64,000 nucleotides of DNA from Aulostomus chinensis (lineage: Eukaryota; Chordata; Actinopteri; Syngnathiformes; Aulostomidae): NCBI GenBank assembly GCA_037954235.1, contig JBBMOA010000040.1:206559-270558 (forward strand), read 5' to 3'. How positions within the stretch are numbered: the stretch's first letter is position 1; each line of letters starts with the position of its first letter. The position numbers were made by a program, and so were the translations under genes. Below the pieces are notes generated by a model. The model had not been told where the DNA came from and did not search any database. It was given only the letters and a program-made list of their open reading frames with translations. Below, in pieces: positions 51,834 through 63,878 of the stretch.

Positions 51834-52790
51834 GGTTGAAACTTGTCTGAAAACTCACTTTGAACAAAAGTTATGGGTGTTTTGTATCACAGGTCACAAA
51901 TAGCGTTTTCACAGTGAGAGAAGGCCAAAATGAACACTTTATGCATAACTCCTGTATTTTGAGGAAAACTGTGTGAAATCCACCTGTAACTTCAAGTTTA
52001 TGTATCTTTCTTTGCTTTCAAGTTGAAACTTGACTGAAAACTCACTTTGAAAAAAAGTTATGGCTTTTTTGTATCACAGGTCACAAATAGTGTTTCCTCA
52101 GCGAGAGAAGGTAAAAATGAACACTTCATGCATAACTCCTGTATTTTGAGGAAAACTGAGTGAAATCCACCTGTAACTTGTCTTTTATGCATCTTTCTGT
52201 GCTTTTATGTTGAAACTTGACTGAAAACTCACTTTGAAGAAAAGTTATGATTGTTTTGTATCATAGGTCACAAATAGTGTTTTCTCAGTGAGAGAAGGCC
52301 AAAATGAACACTTCATGCATGACTAATTTTTTTTTTGAAAACCTCCTGAAATCCACCTGTAACTTTAAGTTTATTCATCTTTCTATGCTTTCCGTTTGAA
52401 AAGTCACTGAAAACTCACTTTGAACAAAAGTTATGGCTGTTTTGTATCACGGGTCACAAATAGCGTTTTCACAGCAAGAGAAGGACAAAATGAACACTTC
52501 ATGCAGAACTCCTGTATTTTTTGCAAAACTGCATGAAATCCACCTGTAACTTCAAGTTTATGCAACTTTCTATGCTTTCAGGTTGAACCTTGACTGAAAA
52601 CTCACTTTGAACAAAAGTTTTGGATGTTTTGTATCACAGGTCACAAATAGTGTTTTCTCAGCGAGAGAAGGCCAAAATGAACACTTCATGCATAACTCCT
52701 GTATTTTGAGGAAAACTGAGTGAAATCCACCTGTAACTTAAAGTTTTATGCATCTTTCTATGCTTTCAGGTTGACACTTGACTGAAAACT
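51834..52790. repeat. Degenerate monomers preceding the 5835 bp HOR
   Basis: About five monomers. One has CTAATTTTTTTTTTGAAAACC (ten T at 52327-52336) in place of the usual CTCCTGTATTTTGAGG. Others carry GCTTTTATGTTG near 52202, TTTCCGTTTGAAAAG near 52389, and GGTTGAACCTTG at 52581 with AAAGTTTTGGATG. The last monomer also occurs at 58044 and 63879, at a spacing different from the main HOR. Confidence 0.8.
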
Positions 52791-52890
52791 CACTTTTAAA
52801 AAAAAAAGTTATGATTGTTTTGTATCATAGGTCACAAATAGTGTTTTCTCAGGGAGAGAAGGCAAAAATGAACACTTCATGCATGACTAA

Positions 52891-52900
52891 TTTTTTTTTT
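52891..52900. repeat. T10 tract replacing the CTCCTGTATTTTGAGG motif
   Basis: Ten consecutive T follow CATGACTAA where nearly every other monomer reads ACTCCTGTATTTTGA. The same change is at 52327-52336 (T10), 58351-58361 (T11) and 58726-58735 (T10). Differences in tract length suggest slippage after a single origin. Confidence 0.9.
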
Positions 52901-55900
52901 GAAAACTAAGTGAAATCCACCTGTAACTTTAAGTGTATGCATCTTTCTATGATTTCAGGTTGAAACTTGCCTGAAAACTCACTTTGAAGAAAAGTTATGG
53001 CTGTTTTGTATCACAGGTCACAAATTGTGTTTTCTCAGTGAGAGAAGGCCAAAATGAACACTTCATGTATAACTCCTGTATTTTGAGGAAAACTGCCTTA
53101 AATCCACCTCTAACTTCAAATATATGCATCTTTCTATGCTTTCAGGTTGAAACTTGACTGAAAACTTTCTTTGAACAAAAGTTATGGCTGTTTTGTATCA
53201 CAGGTCACAAATAGCGTTTTCTCAGCGAGAGAAGGCCAAAATGAACACTTCATTCATAACTCCTGTATTTTGAGGAAAACTGCCTGAAATCCACCTCTAA
53301 CTTCAAGTTTATGCATCTTTCTATGCTTTCAGGTTGAAACTTGACTGAAAACTCACTTTGAACAAAAGTTATGGCTGTTTTGTATCACAGGTCACAAATA
53401 GCGTTTTCTCAGCGAGAGATGGCCAAAATGAACACTTCATGCATAACCCCTGTATTTTGAGGAAAACTCACTGAAATCAAGCTGTACCTTCAAGTTTATG
53501 CATCTTTCTATGCTTTCAGGTTGAAACTTGACTGAAAACTCACTTTGAACAAAAGTTATGGCTGTTTTGTATCACAGGTCACAAATAGCGTTTTCTCAGC
53601 GAGAAAAGGCCAAAATGAACACTTCATGCATAACTCCTGTATTTTGATGAAAACTCACTGAAATCAAGCTGTAACTTCAAGTTTATACATCTTTCTTTGC
53701 TTTCAGGTTGAAACTTGACTGAAAACTCACTTTGAACAAAAGTTATGGCTGTTTTGTGTCACAGGTCACAAATAGCGTTTTCTCAATGAGAGAAGGCCAA
53801 AATGAACACTTCATGCAGAACTCCTGTATTTTGAGGAAAACTCACTGAAATCCACCTCTCACGTCAAGTTTATGCATCTTTCGATGCTTTCAGGTTGAAA
53901 CTTGACTGAAAACTCACTTTGAAGAAAAGTTATGGCATTTTTGTATCACAGGTCACAAATAGTGTTTTCTCAGCGAGAGAAGGCCAAAATGAACACTTCA
54001 TGCAGAACTCCTGTATTTTGATGAAAGCTCACTGAAATCAAGCTGTAACTTCAAGTTTATGCATCTTTCTATGCTTTCAGGTTGAAACTTGACTGAAAAC
54101 TCAATTTAAACAAAAGTTATGGCTTTTTTGTATCACAGGTCAAAAATAGTGTTTTCTCAGCGAGAGAAGGCCAAAATGAAGACTTCATGCATAATTCCTG
54201 TATTTTGATGAAAACTCACTGAAATCCACCTGTAACTTCAAGTTTCTGCATCTTTCTATGCTTTCAGGTTGAAACTTGACTGAAAACTCACTTTGAACAA
54301 AAGTTATGGCTGTTTTGTGTCACAGGTCACAAATAGCGTTTTCTCAACGAGAGAAGGCCAAAATGAACACTTCATGCAGAACTCCTTAATTTTGAGGAAA
54401 ACTCACTGAAATCCACCTCTAACTTCAAGTTTATGCATCTTTCTATGCTTTCAGGTTGAAACTTGACTGAAAACTCACTTTGAAGAAAAGTTATGGCATT
54501 TTTGTATCACAGGTCACAAATAGTGTTTTCTCAGCGAGAGAAGGCCAAAATGAACACTTCATGCAGAACTCCTGTATTTTGATGAAAACTCACTGAAATC
54601 AAGCTGTAACTTCAAGTTTATGCATCTTTCTATGCTTTCAGGTTGAAACTTGACTGAAAACTCACTTTGAACAAAAGTTATGGCTGTTTTGTGTCGCAAG
54701 TCACAAATAGCTTTTTCTCAGCGAGAGAAGGCCAAAATGAACATTTCATGCATAACTCCTGTATTTTGAGGAAAACTCACTGAAATCAAGCTTTAACTTC
54801 AAGTTTATGCATCTTTCTATGCATTCAGGTTGAAACCTGACTGATAACTCACTTTGAACAAAAGTTATGGCTGTTTTGTGTCACAGGTCACAAATAGCGT
54901 TTTCTCAGCGAAAGAAGGCAAAAATGAACAATTCATGCAGAACTCCTGTATTTTGAGGAAAACTCACTGAAATCCACCTGTACATTCAAGTTTATGCATC
55001 TTTTTATGCTTTCAGGTTGAAACTTGACTGAAAACTCACTTTGAAGAAAAGTTATGGCATTTTGTATCACAGGTCACAAATAGTGTTTTCTCAGCGAGAG
55101 AAGGCCAAAATGAACACTTCATGCAGAACTCCTGTATTTTGATGAAAACTCACTGAAATCAAGCTGTAACTTCAAGTTTATGCATCTTTCTATGCTTTCA
55201 GGTTGAAACTTGACTGAAAACTCACTTTTAAAAAAAGTTATGGCATTTTTGTGTCACAGGTCACAATACTGTTTTCTCAGCGAGAGAAGGCCAAAATGAA
55301 CACTTCATGCATAACCCCTGTATTTTGAGGAAAACTCACTGAAATCAAGCTGTACCTTCAAGTTTATGCATCTTTCTATGCTTTCAGGTTGAAACTTGCC
55401 TGAAAACTCACTTTGAAGAAAAGTTATGGCTGTTTTGTATCACAGGTCACAAATAGTGTTTTCTCAGCGAGAGAAGGCCAAAATGAACACTTCATGCAGA
55501 ACTCCTGTATTTTGAGGAAAACTCACTGAAATCAAGCTGTAACTTCAAGTTTATGCATCTTTCTATGCTTTCAGGTTGAAACTTGACTGAAAACTCAATT
55601 TGAACAAAAGTTATGGTTGTTTTTTGTCACAGGTCAAAAATAGCGTTTTCTCAGCGAGAGAAGGCCAAAATGAACACTTCAAGCAGAACTCCTGTATTTT
55701 TAGGAAAACTCACTGAAATCCACCTGTAACTTCAAGTTTATGCATCTTTTATGCTTTCAGGTTGAAACTTGACTGAAAACTCACTTTGAAGAAAAGTTAT
55801 GGCTGTTTTGTGTCACAGGTCACAAATAGCGTTTTCTCAGCGAGAGAAGGCAAAAGTGAACACTTCATGCATAACTCCTGTATTTTGATGAAAACTCACT

Positions 55901-56133
55901 GAAATCAAGCTGTAACTTCAAGTTTATGCATCTTTCTATGCTTTCAGGTTGAAACTTGACTGAAAACTCACTTTGAAGAAAAGTTATGGCTGTTTTGTGT
56001 CACAGGTCACAAATAGTGTTTTCTCAGTGAGAGAAGGCCAAAATGAACACTTCATTCATAACTCCTGTATTTTGAGGAAAACTACATGAAATCCACCTGT
56101 AACTTCTCTTTTATGCATCTTTCTATGCTTTCA

Positions 56134-56504
56134 GGTGAAACTTCCACTTTGAAGTCATTTTGAAAAAAAATTACGACTTTGATGATCACTGTTCATGAAG
56201 ACTGTTTTCAAAACAAAAGAAGACAATTTAAACATTTCATGCAGAACTCCATTAGTTTGAACAAAGCTGGCTTAAAAGCACCTGTTACTTCAAATGTTTT
56301 CATCATTCTGTGTTTTCACTTTTGAAGTTCACTGAAAGGTCAGTGTTATCAAGAGTTCCAGCATTTGTGATCACAGGTCACACAATGCCTTTTACCAGCG
56401 AGAGTCTTCTGGAGTGAACACTTCTTGCTGAATTCCCTTATTTTATGGAAAACTCACTGAAATCCACCTGTAACTTCTCTTTTATGCATCTTTTTATGCT
56501 TTCA
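56134..56504. repeat. Divergent satellite dimer B+C, flavour 1 (copy 5)
   Basis: B begins GGTGAAACTTCCACTTTG and has ATTACGACTTTGATGATCAC, as in the copies near 30 and 37 kb, and the preceding monomer again has CTTCATTCATAAC. C has CAGTGTTATCAAGAG, keeps TGTGATCACA, and has GAGTCTTCTGG. It then joins an ordinary CACCTGTAACTTCTC monomer. Confidence 0.87.
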
Positions 56505-57625
56505 GGTTGAAACTTGACTGAAAACTCACTCTGAAAAAAAGTTATGGCTGTTTTGTATCACAGGTCCTAAATAGTGTTTTCTCAGCGAGAGAAGGCAAAA
56601 ATAAACACTTCATGCATAACTCCTGTATTTTTTGGAAAACTGAGTGAAATCCACCTGTAACTTCAAGTTTATGCATCTTTCTATGTTTTCAGGTTGAAAC
56701 TTGACTGAAAACTCACATTGAAATAAAATTATGGCTGTTTTTTATTATCACAGGTTACAAATAGCGTTTTCTCAGCAAGAGAAGGCCAAAATGAACACTT
56801 CATGCATAACTCCTGTATTTTGAGGAAAACTCCGTGAAATCCACCTTTAACTCCAAGTTTATGCATCTTTCTATGCTTTCAGGTTGAAACTTGACTGAAA
56901 ACTCACTTTGAAAAAAGTTTAGGGCTGTTTTGTATCACAGGTCACAAATAGCGTTTTCTCAGCTAGAGAAGGCCAAAATGAAAACTTCATGCATAACTCC
57001 TGTATTTTGAGGAAAACTGTGTGAAATCCACCTGTAACTCCAAATTTATGCATCTTTCTATGCTTTCAGGTTGAAACTTGACTGAAAACTCACTTTGAAA
57101 AAAAGTTATGGCTGTTTTGTATCACAGGTCACAAATAGTGTTTTCTCAGCGAGAGAAGGCCAAAATGAACACTTCATGCTTAACTCCTGTATTTTGAGGA
57201 AATCTGCGTGAAATCCACCTGTAACTTCTCTTTTATGCATCTTTCTCTGCTTTCAGGTTGAAACTTGACTGAAAACTCACTTTGAACAAAAGTTGTGGCT
57301 GTTTTGTATCACAGATCACAAATAGTTTCTCAGCGATAGAAGGCCAAAATGAACACTTCATGCATCACTCCTGTATTTTGAGGAAAACTGCGTGAAATCC
57401 ACCTGTAACTTCTCTTTTATGCATCTTTCTATGCTTTCAGGTGGAAACTTGACTGAAAACTCACTTTGAAAAAATTTATGGCTGTTTCGTATCACAGGTC
57501 ACAAATAGCGTTTTCATAGCGAGAGAAGGCCAAAATGAACACTTTATACATAACTCCTGTATTTTGAGGAAAACTGACTGAAATCCACCTGTAACTTCAA
57601 GTGTATGCATCTTTCTATGCTTTCA
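56505..57625. repeat. Diverged monomers between the two dimer flavours in HOR copy 1
   Basis: Six monomers. One has a three-base insertion (TTTTTATTATCACAGG near 56740), one has CAGCTAGAGAAGG near 56960, and one has lost several bases in AAATAGTTTCTCAGCG near 57311, where others read AAATAGTGTTTTCTCAGCG. All are repeated at +5835. Confidence 0.82.
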
Positions 57626-57995
57626 GGTTGAACTTTCACTTCGAAGTCATTTTGAAAAAAAATTACGTCTTTGATGTCACGGTTCACGAAGACTGTTTTC
57701 AAAACAAAAGAAGACATTTTAAACATTTCATGCAGAACTCTATTAGTTTGAGCAAAGCTGGCTTAAAAGCATCTGTTACTTCAAAGGTTTTCATCATTCT
57801 GTGTTTTAAGATTTGAAGTTCACTGAAAGGTCAGTGTTATCAAGAGTTCCAGCATTTGTGATCACAGGTCACACAATGCCTTTTACCAGCGAGAGTCCTC
57901 TGGAGTGAACACTTCTTGCTGAACTCCCTTATTTAGAGGAAAACTGACTGAAATCCACGTGTCATGTCAAGGTAATGTAATTTTCAGTGTATTCA
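57626..57995. repeat. Divergent satellite dimer B+C, flavour 2 (copy 6)
   Basis: This is the same form as the dimers at 49786 and 51464, with ATTACGTCTTTGATGTCACG and TTCACGAAGACTG in B and CACGTGTCATGTC in C. It carries AGCATCTGTTAC where the others have AGCACCTGTTAC, and GTTTTAAGATTTG where the others have GTTTTCAGATTTG or GTGTTCAGATTTG. The preceding monomer has CACTTTATACATAAC. Confidence 0.88.
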
Positions 57996-58043
57996 GGTTG
58001 AAACTTGCATGCATGTTGTTTTGTATTTCTTTCTATGCTTTCA
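57996..58043. repeat. 48 bp collapsed monomer with unfamiliar filler
   Basis: After GGTTGAAACTTG the sequence does not go on to ACTGAAAACTCAC but reads CATGCATGTTGTTTTGTATT and then rejoins the ordinary monomer at TCTTTCTATGCTTTCAGG. The next ordinary GGTTGAACC is only 48 bp downstream instead of 187. Part of the filler resembles the GGCTGTTTTGTAT stretch, so it may be a deletion scar with a templated patch. It is repeated at 63831-63878. Confidence 0.88.
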
Positions 58044-58625
58044 GGTTGAACCTTGACTGAAAACTCACTTTGAACAAAAGTTTTGGATGTTTTGTATCAC
58101 AGGTCACAAATAGTGTTTTCTCAGCGAGAGAAGGCCAAAATGAACACTTCATGCAGAACTCCTGTATTTTGAGGAAAACTGAGTGAAATCCACCTGTAAC
58201 TTAAAGTTTTATGCATCTTTCTATGCTTTCAGGTTGACACTTGACTGAAAACTCACTTTGAAAAAAAGTTATGATTGTTTTGTATCATAGGTCACAAATA
58301 GTGTTTTCTCAGTGAGAGAAGGCCAAAATGAACACTTCATGCATGACTAATTTTTTTTTTTGAAAACTAAGTGAAATCCACCTGTAACTTTAAGTGTATG
58401 CATCTTTCTATGCTTTCCATTTGAAACGTCTATGAAAACTCACTTTGAACAAAAGTTATGGCTGTTTTGTATCACATTTCAAAAAGCGTTTTCTCAGGGA
58501 GAAAAGGCCAAAATGAACACTTCATGCATAACTCCTGTATTTTGAGGAAAATTAAGTTAAATCCACCTGTAACTTCAAGTTTATGCATCTGTCTATGCTT
58601 TCAGGTGGAAACTTGACTGAAAACT
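58044..58625. repeat. Degenerate monomers closing HOR copy 1
   Basis: About three monomers. The first, with GGTTGAACCTTG and AAAGTTTTGGATG, matches 52581 onward at an offset of 5463, two monomers less than the main period. Then follow a T11 monomer and one with TTTCCATTTGAAACGTCTATG and GTATCACATTTCAAAAAGCG, where part of the CAGGTCACAAATAG block is lost (58476-58485). The two offsets show that the HOR boundary was made by unequal exchange between related monomers. Confidence 0.8.
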
Positions 58626-61600
58626 CACTTTTAAAAAAAAAAGTTATGATTGTTTTGTATCATAGGTCACAAATAGTGTTTTCTCAGGGAGAGAAGGCAA
58701 AAATGAACACTTCATGCATGACTAATTTTTTTTTTGAAAACTAAGTGAAATCCACCTGTAACTTTAAGTGTATGCATCTTTCTATGATTTCAGGTTGAAA
58801 CTTGCCTGAAAACTCACTTTGAAGAAAAGTTATGGCTGTTTTGTATCACAGGTCACAAATTGTGTTTTCTCAGTGAGAGAAGGCCAAAATGAACACTTCA
58901 TGTATAACTCCTGTATTTTGAGGAAAACTGCCTTAAATCCACCTCTAACTTCAAATATATGCATCTTTCTATGCTTTCAGGTTGAAACTTGACTGAAAAC
59001 TTTCTTTGAACAAAAGTTATGGCTGTTTTGTATCACAGGTCACAAATAGCGTTTTCTCAGCGAGAGAAGGCCAAAATGAACACTTCATTCATAACTCCTG
59101 TATTTTGAGGAAAACTGCCTGAAATCCACCTCTAACTTCAAGTTTATGCATCTTTCTATGCTTTCAGGTTGAAACTTGACTGAAAACTCACTTTGAACAA
59201 AAGTTATGGCTGTTTTGTATCACAGGTCACAAATAGCGTTTTCTCAGCGAGAGATGGCCAAAATGAACACTTCATGCATAACCCCTGTATTTTGAGGAAA
59301 ACTCACTGAAATCAAGCTGTACCTTCAAGTTTATGCATCTTTCTATGCTTTCAGGTTGAAACTTGACTGAAAACTCACTTTGAACAAAAGTTATGGCTGT
59401 TTTGTATCACAGGTCACAAATAGCGTTTTCTCAGCGAGAAAAGGCCAAAATGAACACTTCATGCATAACTCCTGTATTTTGATGAAAACTCACTGAAATC
59501 AAGCTGTAACTTCAAGTTTATACATCTTTCTTTGCTTTCAGGTTGAAACTTGACTGAAAACTCACTTTGAACAAAAGTTATGGCTGTTTTGTGTCACAGG
59601 TCACAAATAGCGTTTTCTCAATGAGAGAAGGCCAAAATGAACACTTCATGCAGAACTCCTGTATTTTGAGGAAAACTCACTGAAATCCACCTCTCACGTC
59701 AAGTTTATGCATCTTTCGATGCTTTCAGGTTGAAACTTGACTGAAAACTCACTTTGAAGAAAAGTTATGGCATTTTTGTATCACAGGTCACAAATAGTGT
59801 TTTCTCAGCGAGAGAAGGCCAAAATGAACACTTCATGCAGAACTCCTGTATTTTGATGAAAGCTCACTGAAATCAAGCTGTAACTTCAAGTTTATGCATC
59901 TTTCTATGCTTTCAGGTTGAAACTTGACTGAAAACTCATTTTAAACAAAAGTTATGGCTTTTTTGTATCACAGGTCAAAAATAGTGTTTTCTCAGCGAGA
60001 GAAGGCCAAAATGAAGACTTCATGCATAATTCCTGTATTTTGATGAAAACTCACTGAAATCCACCTGTAACTTCAAGTTTCTGCATCTTTCTATGCTTTC
60101 AGGTTGAAACTTGACTGAAAACTCACTTTGAACAAAAGTTATGGCTGTTTTGTGTCACAGGTCACAAATAGCGTTTTCTCAACGAGAGAAGGCCAAAATG
60201 AACACTTCATGCAGAACTCCTTAATTTTGAGGAAAACTCACTGAAATCCACCTCTAACTTCAAGTTTATGCATCTTTCTATGCTTTCAGGTTGAAACTTG
60301 ACTGAAAACTCACTTTGAAGAAAAGTTATGGCATTTTTGTATCACAGGTCACAAATAGTGTTTTCTCAGCGAGAGAAGGCCAAAATGAACACTTCATGCA
60401 GAACTCCTGTATTTTGATGAAAACTCACTGAAATCAAGCTGTAACTTCAAGTTTATGCATCTTTCTATGCTTTCAGGTTGAAACTTGACTGAAAACTCAC
60501 TTTGAACAAAAGTTATGGCTGTTTTGTGTCGCAAGTCACAAATAGCTTTTTCTCAGCGAGAGAAGGCCAAAATGAACATTTCATGCATAACTCCTGTATT
60601 TTGAGGAAAACTCACTGAAATCAAGCTTTAACTTCAAGTTTATGCATCTTTCTATGCATTCAGGTTGAAACCTGACTGATAACTCACTTTGAACAAAAGT
60701 TATGGCTGTTTTGTGTCACAGGTCACAAATAGCGTTTTCTCAGCGAAAGAAGGCAAAAATGAACAATTCATGCAGAACTCCTGTATTTTGAGGAAAACTC
60801 ACTGAAATCCACCTGTACATTCAAGTTTATGCATCTTTTTATGCTTTCAGGTTGAAACTTGACTGAAAACTCACTTTGAAGAAAAGTTATGGCATTTTGT
60901 ATCACAGGTCACAAATAGTGTTTTCTCAGCGAGAGAAGGCCAAAATGAACACTTCATGCAGAACTCCTGTATTTTGATGAAAACTCACTGAAATCAAGCT
61001 GTAACTTCAAGTTTATGCATCTTTCTATGCTTTCAGGTTGAAACTTGACTGAAAACTCACTTTTAAAAAAAGTTATGGCATTTTTGTGTCACAGGTCACA
61101 ATACTGTTTTCTCAGCGAGAGAAGGCCAAAATGAACACTTCATGCATAACCCCTGTATTTTGAGGAAAACTCACTGAAATCAAGCTGTACCTTCAAGTTT
61201 ATGCATCTTTCTATGCTTTCAGGTTGAAACTTGCCTGAAAACTCACTTTGAAGAAAAGTTATGGCTGTTTTGTATCACAGGTCACAAATAGTGTTTTCTC
61301 AGCGAGAGAAGGCCAAAATGAACACTTCATGCAGAACTCCTGTATTTTGAGGAAAACTCACTGAAATCAAGCTGTAACTTCAAGTTTATGCATCTTTCTA
61401 TGCTTTCAGGTTGAAACTTGACTGAAAACTCAATTTGAACAAAAGTTATGGTTGTTTTTTGTCACAGGTCAAAAATAGCGTTTTCTCAGCGAGAGAAGGC
61501 CAAAATGAACACTTCAAGCAGAACTCCTGTATTTTTAGGAAAACTCACTGAAATCCACCTGTAACTTCAAGTTTATGCATCTTTTATGCTTTCAGGTTGA

Positions 61601-61968
61601 AACTTGACTGAAAACTCACTTTGAAGAAAAGTTATGGCTGTTTTGTGTCACAGGTCACAAATAGCGTTTTCTCAGCGAGAGAAGGCAAAAGTGAACACTT
61701 CATGCATAACTCCTGTATTTTGATGAAAACTCACTGAAATCAAGCTGTAACTTCAAGTTTATGCATCTTTCTATGCTTTCAGGTTGAAACTTGACTGAAA
61801 ACTCACTTTGAAGAAAAGTTATGGCTGTTTTGTGTCACAGGTCACAAATAGTGTTTTCTCAGTGAGAGAAGGCCAAAATGAACACTTCATTCATAACTCC
61901 TGTATTTTGAGGAAAACTACATGAAATCCACCTGTAACTTCTCTTTTATGCATCTTTCTATGCTTTCA

Positions 61969-62339
61969 GGTGAAACTTCCACTTTGAAGTCATTTTGAAA
62001 AAAAATTACGACTTTGATGATCACTGTTCATGAAGACTGTTTTCAAAACAAAAGAAGACAATTTAAACATTTCATGCAGAACTCCATTAGTTTGAACAAA
62101 GCTGGCTTAAAAGCACCTGTTACTTCAAATGTTTTCATCATTCTGTGTTTTCACTTTTGAAGTTCACTGAAAGGTCAGTGTTATCAAGAGTTCCAGCATT
62201 TGTGATCACAGGTCACACAATGCCTTTTACCAGCGAGAGTCTTCTGGAGTGAACACTTCTTGCTGAATTCCCTTATTTTATGGAAAACTCACTGAAATCC
62301 ACCTGTAACTTCTCTTTTATGCATCTTTTTATGCTTTCA
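61969..62339. repeat. Divergent satellite dimer B+C, flavour 1 (copy 7)
   Basis: This is the +5835 partner of 56134-56504. It begins GGTGAAACTTCCACTTTG and has the same C half with CAGTGTTATCAAGAG and TGTGATCACA. I saw no difference by eye. Confidence 0.88.
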
Positions 62340-63460
62340 GGTTGAAACTTGACTGAAAACTCACTCTGAAAAAAAGTTATGGCTGTTTTGTATCACAGGT
62401 CCTAAATAGTGTTTTCTCAGCGAGAGAAGGCAAAAATAAACACTTCATGCATAACTCCTGTATTTTTTGGAAAACTGAGTGAAATCCACCTGTAACTTCA
62501 AGTTTATGCATCTTTCTATGTTTTCAGGTTGAAACTTGACTGAAAACTCACATTGAAATAAAATTATGGCTGTTTTTTATTATCACAGGTTACAAATAGC
62601 GTTTTCTCAGCAAGAGAAGGCCAAAATGAACACTTCATGCATAACTCCTGTATTTTGAGGAAAACTCCGTGAAATCCACCTTTAACTCCAAGTTTATGCA
62701 TCTTTCTATGCTTTCAGGTTGAAACTTGACTGAAAACTCACTTTGAAAAAAGTTTAGGGCTGTTTTGTATCACAGGTCACAAATAGCGTTTTCTCAGCTA
62801 GAGAAGGCCAAAATGAAAACTTCATGCATAACTCCTGTATTTTGAGGAAAACTGTGTGAAATCCACCTGTAACTCCAAATTTATGCATCTTTCTATGCTT
62901 TCAGGTTGAAACTTGACTGAAAACTCACTTTGAAAAAAAGTTATGGCTGTTTTGTATCACAGGTCACAAATAGTGTTTTCTCAGCGAGAGAAGGCCAAAA
63001 TGAACACTTCATGCTTAACTCCTGTATTTTGAGGAAATCTGCGTGAAATCCACCTGTAACTTCTCTTTTATGCATCTTTCTCTGCTTTCAGGTTGAAACT
63101 TGACTGAAAACTCACTTTGAACAAAAGTTGTGGCTGTTTTGTATCACAGATCACAAATAGTTTCTCAGCGATAGAAGGCCAAAATGAACACTTCATGCAT
63201 CACTCCTGTATTTTGAGGAAAACTGCGTGAAATCCACCTGTAACTTCTCTTTTATGCATCTTTCTATGCTTTCAGGTGGAAACTTGACTGAAAACTCACT
63301 TTGAAAAAATTTATGGCTGTTTCGTATCACAGGTCACAAATAGCGTTTTCATAGCGAGAGAAGGCCAAAATGAACACTTTATACATAACTCCTGTATTTT
63401 GAGGAAAACTGACTGAAATCCACCTGTAACTTCAAGTGTATGCATCTTTCTATGCTTTCA

Positions 63461-63830
63461 GGTTGAACTTTCACTTCGAAGTCATTTTGAAAAAAAATTA
63501 CGTCTTTGATGTCACGGTTCACGAAGACTGTTTTCAAAACAAAAGAAGACATTTTAAACATTTCATGCAGAACTCTATTAGTTTGAGCAAAGCTGGCTTA
63601 AAAGCATCTGTTACTTCAAAGGTTTTCATCATTCTGTGTTTTAAGATTTGAAGTTCACTGAAAGGTCAGTGTTATCAAGAGTTCCAGCATTTGTGATCAC
63701 AGGTCACACAATGCCTTTTACCAGCGAGAGTCCTCTGGAGTGAACACTTCTTGCTGAACTCCCTTATTTAGAGGAAAACTGACTGAAATCCACGTGTCAT
63801 GTCAAGGTAATGTAATTTTCAGTGTATTCA
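63461..63830. repeat. Divergent satellite dimer B+C, flavour 2 (copy 8)
   Basis: This is the +5835 partner of 57626-57995. The conceptual 60- and 71-codon open frames here are identical to those at 57544-57816, confirming that the DNA is the same over that stretch. The frames are by-products of the repeat. Confidence 0.88.
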
Positions 63831-63878
63831 GGTTGAAACTTGCATGCATGTTGTTTTGTATTTCTTTCTATGCTTTCA
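63831..63878. repeat. 48 bp collapsed monomer, second copy
   Basis: Same junction as at 57996-58043, with the same filler and the same rejoining point, at +5835 bp. Confidence 0.88.

Larger units (their letters stand above)
52791..58625. repeat. 5835 bp HOR, copy 1
   Basis: From CACTTTTAAAAAAAAAAG at 52791 the sequence is repeated from 58626 with constant offset 5835. Checked pairs include the poly-T monomer (52891 and 58726), the flavour-1 dimer (56134 and 61969), the flavour-2 dimer (57626 and 63461) and the 48 bp collapsed monomer (57996 and 63831). I found one substitution by eye: A at 54104 versus T at 59939. The unit has about 31 monomers plus the short piece. Its left half is mostly AAGCTGTAAC/GAGGAAAACTCAC monomers that resemble the left domain more than their neighbours. 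Confidence 0.93.

Noticed and set aside
56596..56606. AATAAA polyadenylation-like hexamer in AAAATAAACAC
   Set aside because: It is a one-base variant of the usual AAAATGAACAC in the monomer, with no transcript context.
57601..57816. Open frames of 60-71 codons over the B half of the divergent dimers, on both strands, conserved between copies (49704-49976, 51382-51654, 57544-57816, 63379-63651)
   Set aside because: They overlap on opposite strands, lie inside satellite monomers and match between copies because the DNA was duplicated. There is no start context, splice signal or recognisable domain, and flavour 1 copies do not keep the frame.
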